A stretch of 39,326 bases of DNA from Pseudomonadota bacterium (GCA_027618305.1 JAQCFD010000003.1:1-39326), one strand, 5' to 3'; positions 28,760-38,548 are shown, numbered from the stretch's first letter. Numbers and translations are program-made. Notes: generated by a model not told the origin, from the letters alone.

Positions 28760-30024
28760 GTGGCCAGGAAACCTGGGGTCGCGGGTTCTTCTGGTTCGCG
28801 TTGCTTTCGAGTTTGGTTGGCTTTCTCGGCTACTACGACGCGCAGGGCTTCGTCACAACGCCCCCCGCAATCGTGCTCGGCCTGCAACTCATTGCAGGTG
28901 GCGTTGGATTTTTGCTCCTGCGCGGACAACTGCTGACGAATATCCGAGGCGTCCTGCCCTTGATCCTGGTTGTTGCATGGGCTGCGATCACATTGGTCTG
29001 GGCCGATGATCCGTCCACGGCCCTGCGGCGCTGGCTTCTTGTGTTCACACCCGGGATTCTGCTTTGTCTGCTGGCGGCCAGCGACCCTCGACCACGACAG
29101 ACATTTGCTTGGTTCACCGCCCTCGTCGCCGTGATCACGATCGCGTCGGGAGCATTCTTCGCGGTCATAATGGCGTTCTGGGAGACGACAATCCCCGAGA
29201 ACGCACTGCGGTACTTTCTGGTTGATATCAATGGATGGGTGCTTGGCGTCGCGGAGGGGGGGCGGCAGTACAAACTAGGCATGTATATACCGCGCTTTTC
29301 CGGCCTGACCTCAAACCCCAACAGCTTGGGCCTGTTCGCCGCGATCGGCCTCATCGCGCTGGCGGCGATTGCGCACCCGAAACGTGATGCGCAAGGTGTC
29401 GGCCTCATTCTGGTCATAGGACTTGTCGCCTTCCTGTTGCTGATATCAGGGTCGCGTGCGGCATTCGCCATGGCCGCGACCGGCATCTTTTTCGTCGGCC
29501 TGCTCCGTACAAACAGACGCCGAACAGCGCGTCTCGCCGTTCTGCTGGTATGCGTCATGACCCTGTCGCTATATCTCATGACGTGGCTGACCGGCACCAC
29601 ACAGGACCTCGGACATGTAGAAGTCTTCGAACTGCGCGATCGCGCCCATGGGTGGCAAATTGCGATACGCGCGATAGGCGATGTCTGGCTGTCCGGGTTG
29701 GGTTTCGGGCTGACGCAGGAAGCGATCTATGCGCCCCTTGGCCTTCAAACAACCGCCCATTCCCTCTCATTGTCCATGCTCGTTGAAACCGGGGTTGTGG
29801 GATTTATTCTGGTTCTGGCCGCCTGGTTCACCCCGGTGTTCAAGGCCACGCGGCAGGGCCGAAACGTCACGGCCACCGATATCGCCATCGTGGCCCTGCT
29901 GATGGGCCTTTTCGTTCATCAGACAGTGGACAGTTCGGTTTTCCGTTATCATTGGGCGCACTTCGTCTTCGTCTACCTTCTCGGCGCCAGCGCCGGGTTG
30001 TCGGGATCGCGAACAAACGCGTAA
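28756..30024 (+). CDS. O-antigen ligase / Wzy-type polymerase family membrane protein
   Basis: Multi-TM; RFSGLTSNPNSLGLFAAIGLIAL, ISGSRAAFAMAATGIFF, GLGFGLT...TAHSLSLSMLVETGVVGFILVLAAW. TTG start overlapping the upstream stop. Confidence 0.85.
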   Translation: MSGQETWGRGFFWFALLSSLVGFLGYYDAQGFVTTPPAIVLGLQLIAGGVGFLLLRGQLLTNIRGVLPLILVVAWAAITLVWADDPSTALRRWLLVFTPGILLCLLAASDPRPRQTFAWFTALVAVITIASGAFFAVIMAFWETTIPENALRYFLVDINGWVLGVAEGGRQYKLGMYIPRFSGLTSNPNSLGLFAAIGLIALAAIAHPKRDAQGVGLILVIGLVAFLLLISGSRAAFAMAATGIFFVGLLRTNRRRTARLAVLLVCVMTLSLYLMTWLTGTTQDLGHVEVFELRDRAHGWQIAIRAIGDVWLSGLGFGLTQEAIYAPLGLQTTAHSLSLSMLVETGVVGFILVLAAWFTPVFKATRQGRNVTATDIAIVALLMGLFVHQTVDSSVFRYHWAHFVFVYLLGASAGLSGSRTNA

Positions 30025-30042
30025 GTATCACCCCCGAGAGGG

Positions 30043-31128
30043 TTGGTCGTGGCTTCAAACTTTAACTTCGTCTCAAGACGCGACACCGGTCCCGAGGCCT
30101 GGAACAGGTCTGCGGACATGTTTCCGGACGCTTGGATATGGCATCGCTGGGAAGCGATTGACGCCTATGCGACGTGGCCGAATACCCGCGATGCCAGCTT
30201 CGCGCTGCTCGACCCGACGACAAACCAGCCAGTCGCCCTGGTCCCCTTGCGGCATGTGGCAGGGCGTTGGCCGGCACGGCGCCTGACCAGCCGACTGGAA
30301 TCCACCGGCGGCCCGGCTTACGCAGCAACATTGTCACCGCGCCAGCGCAGCAACGCCGAACGCGACGTGCGCACCGGGTTGATTGATATCGCCCGGAAAG
30401 AAGGCGCACACCAGATCGAACTGGCGATGGCGCCACTTGCGCCGGCGCGGCACGGAGACGCGTCCAGCAACGTCAATCCGCTCGCAATGCTCGGCTGCGC
30501 GGAGGCCTCGACGCAGAGTTGGATCCTCGACCTTGAGGATCGGAGTGAGGCCGCGCTTTGGCGCAATCTTGAACACCGGGTCCGCAAGACCGTCAACAAG
30601 GCCGAACGCGGTGGGGTTACCGTGCGCGACGTTGGACCGGAGGACCTCGCAGACTATCTCCGTCTTCATCAAAGCGCTTCCGTCCGCAACGGATTGCCGG
30701 TCAAGCCTGCGGCCTATTTCGAAACGATTTTTGAGACCTTCCTGAAGCATGACCTGGCGGCCGGCTTCTGCGCGGTCGCACCGGACGGGCGAACAATCGC
30801 GATCCACATCTTTGCGGTCTACAAAGAGGCCGCCCTCTACTGGGTCGTGGCCAGTGACGAGGAAGCCCTGACGAGCGGCGCCAATGATCTGGTCCAGTGG
30901 CACGCGATCCACACGTTCGCCGCTCGAGGTCTCGTTCGTTATGAGTGCGGCGAAGCGTTTCCCGGTGCGCCCGCCGGCAAGCGTCGCCGGATCAGCGATT
31001 TCAAGAAAGGGTTCGGCGGCAACCTGGCACCCTATTATCGCGGCACGTTGACACACAGACCAATGGTTGCGGCGGCCCTGGAACTGGTCAGATCAACACG
31101 CCGGAATGACGACGGGGGCGAGTCGTGA
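30043..31128 (+). CDS. FemAB/BioF2-like GNAT acetyltransferase family protein
   Basis: LEHRVRKTVNKAERGGVTVRDVGPEDLADYLRLH, AYFETIFETF, GRTIAIHIFAVYKEAALYWVVASDEEALTSGANDLVQWHAIHTFAARGLVRYECGE, SDFKKGFGG. Confidence 0.82.
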   Translation: MVVASNFNFVSRRDTGPEAWNRSADMFPDAWIWHRWEAIDAYATWPNTRDASFALLDPTTNQPVALVPLRHVAGRWPARRLTSRLESTGGPAYAATLSPRQRSNAERDVRTGLIDIARKEGAHQIELAMAPLAPARHGDASSNVNPLAMLGCAEASTQSWILDLEDRSEAALWRNLEHRVRKTVNKAERGGVTVRDVGPEDLADYLRLHQSASVRNGLPVKPAAYFETIFETFLKHDLAAGFCAVAPDGRTIAIHIFAVYKEAALYWVVASDEEALTSGANDLVQWHAIHTFAARGLVRYECGEAFPGAPAGKRRRISDFKKGFGGNLAPYYRGTLTHRPMVAAALELVRSTRRNDDGGES

Positions 31129-31871
31129 GTCAGACCGCGGCGCATTTCGACCGTGAGGCCGCAGAATATCCGACCCATATCGGCACGGACTACATCCAGG
31201 CGCGGAAATGGGCGCTCGTCGATGCCCATGCGCCCGGCACTGGGCGCGTGGCCGATATCGGGGCCGCCACAGGCCGCCACGCGCTTGCGCTCGCGGCGCG
31301 GCCGCTGGACATCGTCGCGATCGACCCGAGCCAACAGATGCTCGCGCAGCTTTGCCGGCTGGCCGACACCCGCGACCAAGACGGCACCATCCTGCCCTGT
31401 GCCGCAGCGCTACCCGCGCTGCCGATGACCGGCGCCACGTTCGACCTGATCTACTGTTTCTCGACATTGCTGCTGTTGTCCCCGCAGGATCAGGAGGCCG
31501 CACTTGCCGAGATGGCCGGGCTGCTTCGACCGGGTGGCTCTCTGATCGTCGATATCGCGGGATCCCGATCACTCGCCATAAGATACTGGCACCGCCATTA
31601 CCGTCGGCGCGGCCTAAGCGGTGTGTTCGGTCATTCCGCCCCGCGAACACGCGAGATGCTTGAGCAAAACGGGCTGAAAATCATCTCGATAGAAGCACAT
31701 GGTGTGCTCTCACAATTTCTGTTGGCACCCGGATTACAGCGGTTCCCCGGATTGATCAGACGCGTCCGGGGCAGTGAAACAAGACCGGGCTGGGACGCGG
31801 TGATCTCGTGCCGCCTGCCCGCCCTGGCGGAACGCTGGTACGTCGTGGCGCGGCGACCGGAGACGGTCTGA
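31125..31871 (+). CDS. Class I SAM-dependent methyltransferase
   Basis: GRVADIGAATGRHALALAARPLDIVAIDPSQQML, TFDLIYCFSTLLLL, LLRPGGSLIVDI. Confidence 0.88.
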   Translation: MSQTAAHFDREAAEYPTHIGTDYIQARKWALVDAHAPGTGRVADIGAATGRHALALAARPLDIVAIDPSQQMLAQLCRLADTRDQDGTILPCAAALPALPMTGATFDLIYCFSTLLLLSPQDQEAALAEMAGLLRPGGSLIVDIAGSRSLAIRYWHRHYRRRGLSGVFGHSAPRTREMLEQNGLKIISIEAHGVLSQFLLAPGLQRFPGLIRRVRGSETRPGWDAVISCRLPALAERWYVVARRPETV

Positions 31872-31872
31872 G

Positions 31873-33326
31873 ATGATGATCGGTCGACATCGGATCGACG
31901 GCGATCTCGTGCTGCGGTTTATCGCCGAGGGTATGACCAAGGGCACCGCGCTTATCCTGGCCTTCCTCCTGGCGCGATGGCTGGCAGCGGACGGGTTTGG
32001 CGGCTATTCACAAACTCAGGCCCTGGTCGCCGTGCTCGTCCCCATCGTCCTCCTCGGCCTCGGCTTTGCGGTCATTCGCCAAATTGCGGGCGCCCGCACG
32101 ACCGCAGATATCGCGGCACCGATTGCCACGGCTTTCGTGATCTCATCGGCAATTTCATTGATCCTGGCAACGATCATGTGGACGGCGGCCAACTCGATTG
32201 CCGTACATTTTTCCAACCATCCGGCAGCGGCCACGCTGGTCCGCGCGGCAGCCATACTGCTCCCGATTGCGGCATGGCAATCCCTGATGTTCGAAGCCCT
32301 GCGCGCCCGACACAGGGTCAAATCGGCAACCCTGCTCCAGATCACCGAGGCTATCGCATCCCTGATCGCTATTATTGTCCTGACATTCCTCGATAACCTG
32401 ACGCCCGTCATCGCCATCAGGGTCATAACGGGGCTAAAATTTTTCTTCTTCCTGTGTGCCGGCGCCGACTTCCTGCTGCTACAGCGCATCCGCCCCAACC
32501 AACTCGTGATCCTGCCCCTGCCCGGCATCCGGTCGGCCCTTGCCCTGGGCATTCCATTCATGATCGCCGGTCTGGGCGAGTCACTCATGGGCCTCGTCGA
32601 TCGCGTTCTGGTCGGCAGCCTGGCCGGGGCCGACACCGTGGGGCGCTATGTTGCCGCGCAGACACTGATCGCCATTCTCGCATCATGGGGCGCGCCCTAC
32701 TGGTGGCTGCTCTATCCGCGCATGGCGCGCGCCATGGCCAACGACTCGCCGGCGGAAGCACAGGCGGCCACCCATCGACTTTTCGGGAACTTCATCGCCT
32801 GGGGCACGCCCCTCGCCGTTTTGCTCGCCATCCTCGGCGCACAAATTCTCACCCTCGCCCTGGGCGAGACGTTCCGAATCTCGCCGACAATAATGAGCGT
32901 CCTCGTCCTGGCCGTGTTTGTGAATCAATCCGCCACGCCGTGGGAATATTATCTGTACATCACCGGCAAGGCGGTTTTCCTGATGTGGGCATCCCTGGCG
33001 TGGGGCCTCGTCGCGGTCGCCGGCATCGTGCTCCTTTTGCCGGAGATCGGCCTGCTCGGCACCGCGATTTCAGTGGCGGCGGCTTCGCCCTGTCCGTGGT
33101 GGTGATGGCCGGCCGGCAAGGCGTGGGGCTTCAACTGCTGCCGCCCCACGTCACCCAGCGCTCGACCATCGGCTTTGCTGCGGGAGTCGGCGTGATTGGT
33201 TTTATGTATCTGGTGGCGATCCCGGCAACATTCCTGCCCTGGCACATCGCAGCCGCATTTCTCGCGACCTACGTGATCGCAAGCGGGCTCACCGCGCTGC
33301 TTCAGGCCCGCTGGCGAACCGCCTGA
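31873..33326 (+). pseudogene. Polysaccharide flippase (Wzx/MATE-like), 3' part shifted out of frame near 33073-33084
   Basis: First frame ends ...LGTAISVAAASPCPWW* at 33105; the other frame continues GGFALSVVVMAGRQGVGLQLLPPHVTQRSTIGFAAGVGVIGFMYLVAIPATFLPWHIAAAFLATYVIASGLTALLQARWRTA* to 33326. One added base gives 484 aa. Confidence 0.82.
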
Positions 33327-34450
33327 TCCGCCTCAATTTGCCGCAGCAGCGCCGCCGCCGCTGCCGCACCGGCATTCCCATCACCCTGCAGTGCGCGCCA
33401 CTTCGCAACGGCGACCGGATCAACCGGCACCGACATAAAATCATTCACCGCGTCGATGAGACCCGTCGCATCTGCGCCGACGATGCGCGTCAGGCCGAGA
33501 TCCACGGCGTCGGGCCGTTCGGTTTTTTCCCGCACAATCGCGACCCGGGTTCCCAGTGAGGCGGCTTCTTCCTGGACCCCGCCGGAATCCGACACGACAA
33601 ATTTCGCGGCCCGCTGCGCATGGAGAAATTTCGGATAGTCCAGGGGCTTACTCAACATCACCCGGTCGTTCCGGTCGCCGAAAAACTGGAAGGCCGTGCT
33701 GCGAACCCTGGGGTTGGGATGGACCGGCCAAAGAATTTGAAGATTGGGATAAGCATCCAGAATGGTGATCAGTTGACGACATGTCGCTTCGAGACGCGCC
33801 CCGAGATTTTCGCGCCGGTGCAATGTGACCAGCACGAAGTCCCCATTCGGCAGCCAGGCTATATCCCCGTCAGCGATCTGCGCCAACATCCCGTCCTGGC
33901 TGTCGAGGCCGCTGTTCCCGATGACCTCGATGCTCTCCGGCGGAACACCCTCGTTCAGCAAGTTCTCGCGCGCGCATGGATAGGGCGCCAGGTGAAGGCT
34001 CGCCAGGCGCGCGATTTCCTGCCGGAAACCCTCTTCCGGCCAGGGCTCGTGAATATCATGTGTGCGCAGGCCGGCCTCAAGGTGAATCACGGTGCTCTCA
34101 CCGAGATACCCGAAGAGCGCGCCGGCGAAGGCTGTCGCCGTATCGCCCTGCACGAGAATCCAGTCAGGACGTTTGCTGGCGTATCGTTCCGTCAGGCTGA
34201 CGATGGTGCGCTCGACCACCTCCATCGGGGTCTGGTCGCGCTGCATGAGGTTCAAATTCACATCGACCGTGAAGTCGAGCGCGTTCAATGTCTGCGTCAT
34301 AATCTCGGCATGCTGACCGGTACATACAACGCCAACATCACCGGCCAACTGCGTGCCGCGAATACGCGCAACCATCGGTGCGAGTTTGATCGCCTCGGGC
34401 CTCGTCCCAAAAATCACCAGCCCAGACATGCAACGCCCTTTGTCATTCAA
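33302..34450 (-). CDS. wecB: UDP-N-acetylglucosamine 2-epimerase (non-hydrolysing)
   Basis: VIFGTRPEAIKLAPMV, VCTGQHAEIM, VQGDTATAFAGALFGYL, HLEAGLRTHDIHEPWPEEGFRQEIARLA, VTLHRRENLG, VSDSGGVQEEAASLGT. Confidence 0.94.
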   Translation of the reverse strand: MNDKGRCMSGLVIFGTRPEAIKLAPMVARIRGTQLAGDVGVVCTGQHAEIMTQTLNALDFTVDVNLNLMQRDQTPMEVVERTIVSLTERYASKRPDWILVQGDTATAFAGALFGYLGESTVIHLEAGLRTHDIHEPWPEEGFRQEIARLASLHLAPYPCARENLLNEGVPPESIEVIGNSGLDSQDGMLAQIADGDIAWLPNGDFVLVTLHRRENLGARLEATCRQLITILDAYPNLQILWPVHPNPRVRSTAFQFFGDRNDRVMLSKPLDYPKFLHAQRAAKFVVSDSGGVQEEAASLGTRVAIVREKTERPDAVDLGLTRIVGADATGLIDAVNDFMSVPVDPVAVAKWRALQGDGNAGAAAAAALLRQIEADQAVRQRA

Positions 34451-34453
34451 GTC

Positions 34454-35608
34454 TCAATCTGCGCGTTCCGCGAGTGCGCGCAAAATGTCCGCAGTTTGCG
34501 TGGCAACCCTGTCCGGGTCCCACATGCGCCAGGCCGCGTCCTGCGTTTCTTGCGCGAACGCAACCCGCTTGCGGGGATTGCCTTCCAAATCCCGCAACGC
34601 AGACGCGTAGGCACCGGAGTTCCCATCCACGAACAACACATGCAAACTTGCATATTCCGGCGACTCCACCGCAGGCAAGCGATTCACGATAATCGGCAGT
34701 CCTGAAAGCGCGGCCTCCATCACCGTTTTAGGCATTTCCCGAAAGGCGCTGTTCACGACCAGCACGTCATAGCGCGGCAAACTCGCGCAGAGTTCGCGAT
34801 TGTCCATGGCCCGGATGAAGCTGGTGCGGCGCCCCACACCACCCTCTTCGGCGGCGCGCTGCGCGGTGTCATGAAGCGGACCATCACCAATGAGCGTCAA
34901 TTCGACATTGGGCGTCACCTTGAGTGCTGCAATGATCGGGCCGGGATCCCGGCCCGGCATCTGGCGGCCCAACCAAAGCGCCCGCATCGGCACCCCGTAG
35001 CGCTCGCTGACGGTCGGGCGCGCCGTGACACCCACGACATTCGGCACCACGACGGTACGCTCGGCAATGTCAGGCGGCAGATAATCACGGATGGGCGCAT
35101 ACACCGCCATGACCGCCCCTGCACCCCGCAACGCCTGATGAACCGATGGCGCCAGCAGGCGTCGCCACAGCCGATCCCGCGCGCCAACATATTGCGATTG
35201 GATATGCGGATCAGGCGTCGTGTGAAGGCTCACGGCGTAGGGTATTTGGGCCTCGCGGCCGACAACAGCGGCCGCGACCGCCGCCAAACCATCACCATAG
35301 GCACGCACCAGGTCAGGCGGGTCCGACAGCAAATCGGATATGAGCCGCGCCAATCGCGTCTCGAGACGGCCCGGTCGCAGCCCAAAGGTTGCCGTCATCA
35401 ATCCACGACGGTCGATGCCCACATTCACATATCGGTGGCGTGCCGGTGCGCACAGACGCGCGATCATCAAATCCTCGGGCTGGTCCTCGACCAGGCCAAG
35501 CACCGTCACGGTATCGAACACGCCCGCCGGATTGAAATAGCCGTCCAGGATCTCGCCCTTGGCTTCCCATTCGGAAATTCGGTCTTCCAGGATGACCATC
35601 AGGTGCAT
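34454..35608 (-). CDS. Glycosyltransferase (GT4-like)
   Basis: MRALWLGRQMPGRDPGPIIAALKVTPNVELTLIGDGPLHDTAQRAAEE, YDVLVVNSAFREMPKTVMEAALSGLPIIVNRLPAVES. Start set at MHLMVILEDR. Confidence 0.85.
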   Translation of the reverse strand: MHLMVILEDRISEWEAKGEILDGYFNPAGVFDTVTVLGLVEDQPEDLMIARLCAPARHRYVNVGIDRRGLMTATFGLRPGRLETRLARLISDLLSDPPDLVRAYGDGLAAVAAAVVGREAQIPYAVSLHTTPDPHIQSQYVGARDRLWRRLLAPSVHQALRGAGAVMAVYAPIRDYLPPDIAERTVVVPNVVGVTARPTVSERYGVPMRALWLGRQMPGRDPGPIIAALKVTPNVELTLIGDGPLHDTAQRAAEEGGVGRRTSFIRAMDNRELCASLPRYDVLVVNSAFREMPKTVMEAALSGLPIIVNRLPAVESPEYASLHVLFVDGNSGAYASALRDLEGNPRKRVAFAQETQDAAWRMWDPDRVATQTADILRALAERAD

Positions 35609-35860
35609 GGAACTTTGCTCTTTCCGGTTGCGGCCGCGGTCATCGCGACACCGTATTACTGTTCCGGCAAACACACACGGGTCCGATCCGGAGCACCGTA
35701 AAAACCGTGAGTACGAACAACGTCGCAGCCCGCCACCGGGTGGCGTCAACTGCTCACATGTAGACGATAATGTCGGCCACGCTATTCCTCCGAAACGGAT
35801 CTCCCTGTCGGAATAACCGCCCCCGGCCACGCGTCAGCCAAGATCAACAAGGGGGGGGAA

Positions 35861-35935
35861 TGGTGGGCACGGCTGGGATTGAACCAGCGACCCCTGCGAT
35901 GTCAACACAGTGCTCTCCCGCTGAGCTACGCGCCC
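35861..35935 (-). tRNA. tRNA-Val(GAC), with encoded CCA
   Basis: Minus strand GGGCGCG TA GCTC AGCGGGA GAGC A CTGTG TTGACAT CGCAG GGGTC GCTGG TTCAATC CCAGC CGTGCCC A CCA; cloverleaf folds with anticodon GAC. Confidence 0.95.
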
Positions 35936-36058
35936 CACCTGATACGGGTTTCAGCGTCGTCGGCAGAGACCATCTACGGTCTTCCGTCCACGACAGGGGC
36001 GGGTGATACACCGCACCTCCGCCGATGGCAAGAGGCACACCCGCCAAATTCACAAGCG

Positions 36059-36388
36059 TTACCGCTTGTACTCGATCTCGTAGCCCACAACGTCCGTATT
36101 GCCGGTGTTGACCGCGTTATGCTCCACCGGTGCCGAATAGGATCCGGCCTTGCCGGGTTCGTAGCTGAACACCTTCGTGGTGCCGTCGGCAAAGTGCGAT
36201 GTGAGTTCGCCGGCGGTGAGATAGATCACCACATAATCGAGTTGGTGGGTGTGCCAGCCCGTCTGTTCACCGGGCTTGAGGGTGTATTTGATGATACGCG
36301 ACCGGTCATCCTCGTGGACGATATCGCTGAGCGCGGCCGTGCGGTCGGCGGCATCCGGTGTGTAGCTGATTTCGGCAGTGTTGGACAC
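36059..36388 (-). CDS. Small cupin domain protein
   Basis: RIIKYTLKPGEQTGWHTHQLDYVVIYLTAGELTSHFADGTTKVFSYEPGKAGSYSAPVEHNAVNTG. Confidence 0.85.
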   Translation of the reverse strand: MSNTAEISYTPDAADRTAALSDIVHEDDRSRIIKYTLKPGEQTGWHTHQLDYVVIYLTAGELTSHFADGTTKVFSYEPGKAGSYSAPVEHNAVNTGNTDVVGYEIEYKR

Positions 36389-36448
36389 GAGAGCCCCCAG
36401 AATTATTGTTGTAACGTCCAGGGGACTATAGCAAATAACAGCGTCTCG

Positions 36449-36817
36449 TCAGGCGACCTGTTGTTCAAGGATCGCATCCACCTGATCGACCAGATCGCGC
36501 AGATGGAACGGTTTGGACAGGACCTTGGTGTCACCCATTTCCTCCCGCGCATTCATGGCCACCGCCGCGAAGCCCGTGATGAACAATACCTTCAGATCGG
36601 CATTCACCTTGCTGGCCTGGCGCGAAACCTCGATCCCGTCAATTCCCGGCATCACGATATCCGCGATCAGCAGTTCATAGGCGCGCTCCGACACGGCGTC
36701 GAGGGCAGCCAGACCGTCGGGCACCGCCGTGACCTCATGTCCGCTGCGCTCCAGCGCACGGGTCAGAAACTCACGCATTGATTGGTCGTCTTCGGCGAGC
36801 AAAATTCGCGCCATCAA
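36449..36817 (-). CDS. cpdR: Single-domain response regulator CpdR
   Basis: MARILLAEDDQSMREFLTRALERSGHEV..LLIADIVMPGIDGIEVSRQA..VLFITGFAAVAM..KVLSKPFHLRDLVDQV; 122 aa, neighbour of N-formylglutamate amidohydrolase. Confidence 0.88.
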   Translation of the reverse strand: MMARILLAEDDQSMREFLTRALERSGHEVTAVPDGLAALDAVSERAYELLIADIVMPGIDGIEVSRQASKVNADLKVLFITGFAAVAMNAREEMGDTKVLSKPFHLRDLVDQVDAILEQQVA

Positions 36818-37011
36818 ACCCGTATCCTCTAGGCTCGTCAGTGAAGGTCCGCATCGTCAGCACGGGGTATCCAAGGCTACCCCCAAAGCGGTTTCGAAAG
36901 GGTGAAGAAATTCGATCGCAGCGGCTGACGCCGCTTCCCGGCACTCACGTCAAAACACGCATCCGTGTCAAGGGTGACAGCCACCCCGCTTTTCGCTACA
37001 TCAGACATGTT

Positions 37012-37896
37012 ATGGACCGCGAACCCGTCAACGATTCAGCCGCCGCGATTGAGATTCTCGCGCCCGCCGAGCAGCGTGTTCCGCTGGTCTTCTCGTCGCC
37101 CCATAGCGGACGGGCCTACCCCGAGGCATTCCTCGCCGCCTCCAAACTCGATGCACATGCCATCCGCCGATCCGAAGATTCTTTCGTCGACGAATTGTTC
37201 GCCCAGGCACCACATCATGGTGCGCCGCTGCTGAAGGCATTGTTTCCGCGCGCCTTCGTGGACCCAAACCGCGAGCCTTATGAGCTCGATCCGGCGATGT
37301 TCATCGAAGCGCTCCCGGCCTTCGTCAACAAGCACTCGCCCCGGGTGGCTGCCGGGCTCGGCACGATCGCACGGGTGGTCGCCAATGGCGCGGAGATATA
37401 CTCGTGCAAGCTCTCCTTCTCGGAGGTGTGCGAACGCATCGAACGTTGCTACCAGCCCTACCATGAAGCGCTGGAAGATCTGATTACCCAGACCCGCACG
37501 GCATTTGGCACCTGCATACTCATCGACTGCCATTCCATGCCATCCGTCGGAGGACCGATGGAGAATGACGCCGGGCGCCGGCGCCAGGTAGATTTCATCC
37601 TCGGCGACGCCCATGGCCGGTCCTGCAACCGGTCCCTGACGGGCCTGGTCGAGGAAACCTTGCGCGAGATGGGCTACACCGTCGTCCGCAACGCGCCCTA
37701 TTCGGGCGGCTTTATCACCCGCAATTATGGTCGTCCGGATATCGGGGTGCATGCGCTGCAGATCGAAATCAACCGCGCGCTCTATATGGACGAAGCAACC
37801 ATCGAACGCACCGAAGGCATGGCAAAAGTCGCCGAGAATATGAGCCTGCTGGCGGCGCGACTGGCCGCGCTTGAACCTGCGGCCCTCGCTGCCTGA
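37012..37896 (+). CDS. N-formylglutamate amidohydrolase
   Basis: VPLVFSSPHSGRAYPEAFLA, RSEDSFVDELF, DPNREPYELDPAMF, ILIDCHSMPSVGG, DFILGDAHGRSC, YSGGFITRNYGRPDIGVHALQIEINRALYMDE. Confidence 0.93.
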   Translation: MDREPVNDSAAAIEILAPAEQRVPLVFSSPHSGRAYPEAFLAASKLDAHAIRRSEDSFVDELFAQAPHHGAPLLKALFPRAFVDPNREPYELDPAMFIEALPAFVNKHSPRVAAGLGTIARVVANGAEIYSCKLSFSEVCERIERCYQPYHEALEDLITQTRTAFGTCILIDCHSMPSVGGPMENDAGRRRQVDFILGDAHGRSCNRSLTGLVEETLREMGYTVVRNAPYSGGFITRNYGRPDIGVHALQIEINRALYMDEATIERTEGMAKVAENMSLLAARLAALEPAALAA

Positions 37897-37904
37897 GACA
37901 GACC

Positions 37905-38474
37905 TTGGTATTGGCCCCCGATCAGGCTGGTTCATTCACGCTGCGCGATGCATGTGCGGATGATGCGGTGGCCGTTCAGGCGATCTACGCCACCCATGTG
38001 CTGACCGGGCTCGCCTCGTTCGAGGAAGTGCCGCCGGATGCCGGCGAGATGGCACGGCGCATGGCGGTCATTCAGGCAAAGGGACTGCCGTATATTGTCG
38101 CCGAGCGTGACGGCCGGATAGGCGGCTACGCCTATGCCAGCCCCTTTCGCGAACGTTCCGCGTACCGCTATACCGTCGAGGATTCGGTCTACGTCGCAAA
38201 TGACGCGCTGCGCCGCGGGCTGGGTCGATCCTTGCTGAACGCGGTCATCACACGCTGCACCGCAGCGGGCTTCCGGCAAATGATCGCGGTGATCGGCGAC
38301 AGCGAAAACCAGGGTTCAATCGGCCTTCACAGACATCTGGGTTTCGAAATGATCGGGACCATGCCGGCCGTGGGCTACAAATTCGGTCGTTGGGTCGACA
38401 GCGTACGCATGCAGCGCGCACTTGGCCCCGGCGCCGAAACACCACCCGGGGCCGCCGGCCACGAGCGAAACTAG
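37905..38474 (+). CDS. GNAT family N-acetyltransferase (phosphinothricin acetyltransferase-like)
   Basis: FTLRDACADDAVAVQAIYATHVLTGLASFEEVPP, YTVEDSVYVANDALRRGLGRSLL, NQGSIGLHRHLGFEMIGTMPAVGYKFGRWVDSVRMQR. Confidence 0.9.
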   Translation: MVLAPDQAGSFTLRDACADDAVAVQAIYATHVLTGLASFEEVPPDAGEMARRMAVIQAKGLPYIVAERDGRIGGYAYASPFRERSAYRYTVEDSVYVANDALRRGLGRSLLNAVITRCTAAGFRQMIAVIGDSENQGSIGLHRHLGFEMIGTMPAVGYKFGRWVDSVRMQRALGPGAETPPGAAGHERN

Positions 38475-38519
38475 GCGTGGCGGCTGACCAAATCGACCGC
38501 AGCCTGCGTATGTGGGGGT

Positions 38520-38548
38520 AAAAAAAAGGGCCGTGGAAACCACGGCCC
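38520..38548 (-). terminator. Rho-independent terminator
   Basis: GGGCCGTGG-TTT-CCACGGCCC then T8 on the minus strand (plus strand A8 at 38520-38527). Confidence 0.85.

Noticed and set aside
35851-35858. G8 homopolymer just beyond the tRNA-Val 3' end
   Set aside because: Not within a gene or a hairpin; nothing to support a phase-variable or regulatory role.
35770-36006. 78-aa plus-strand ORF MSATLFLRNG...MVGTAGIEPATPAMSTQCSPAELRAPPDTG
   Set aside because: Classic spurious 'GIEPATPAMSTQCSPAELR' translation of the antisense strand of a tRNA gene; here tRNA-Val at 35861-35935.
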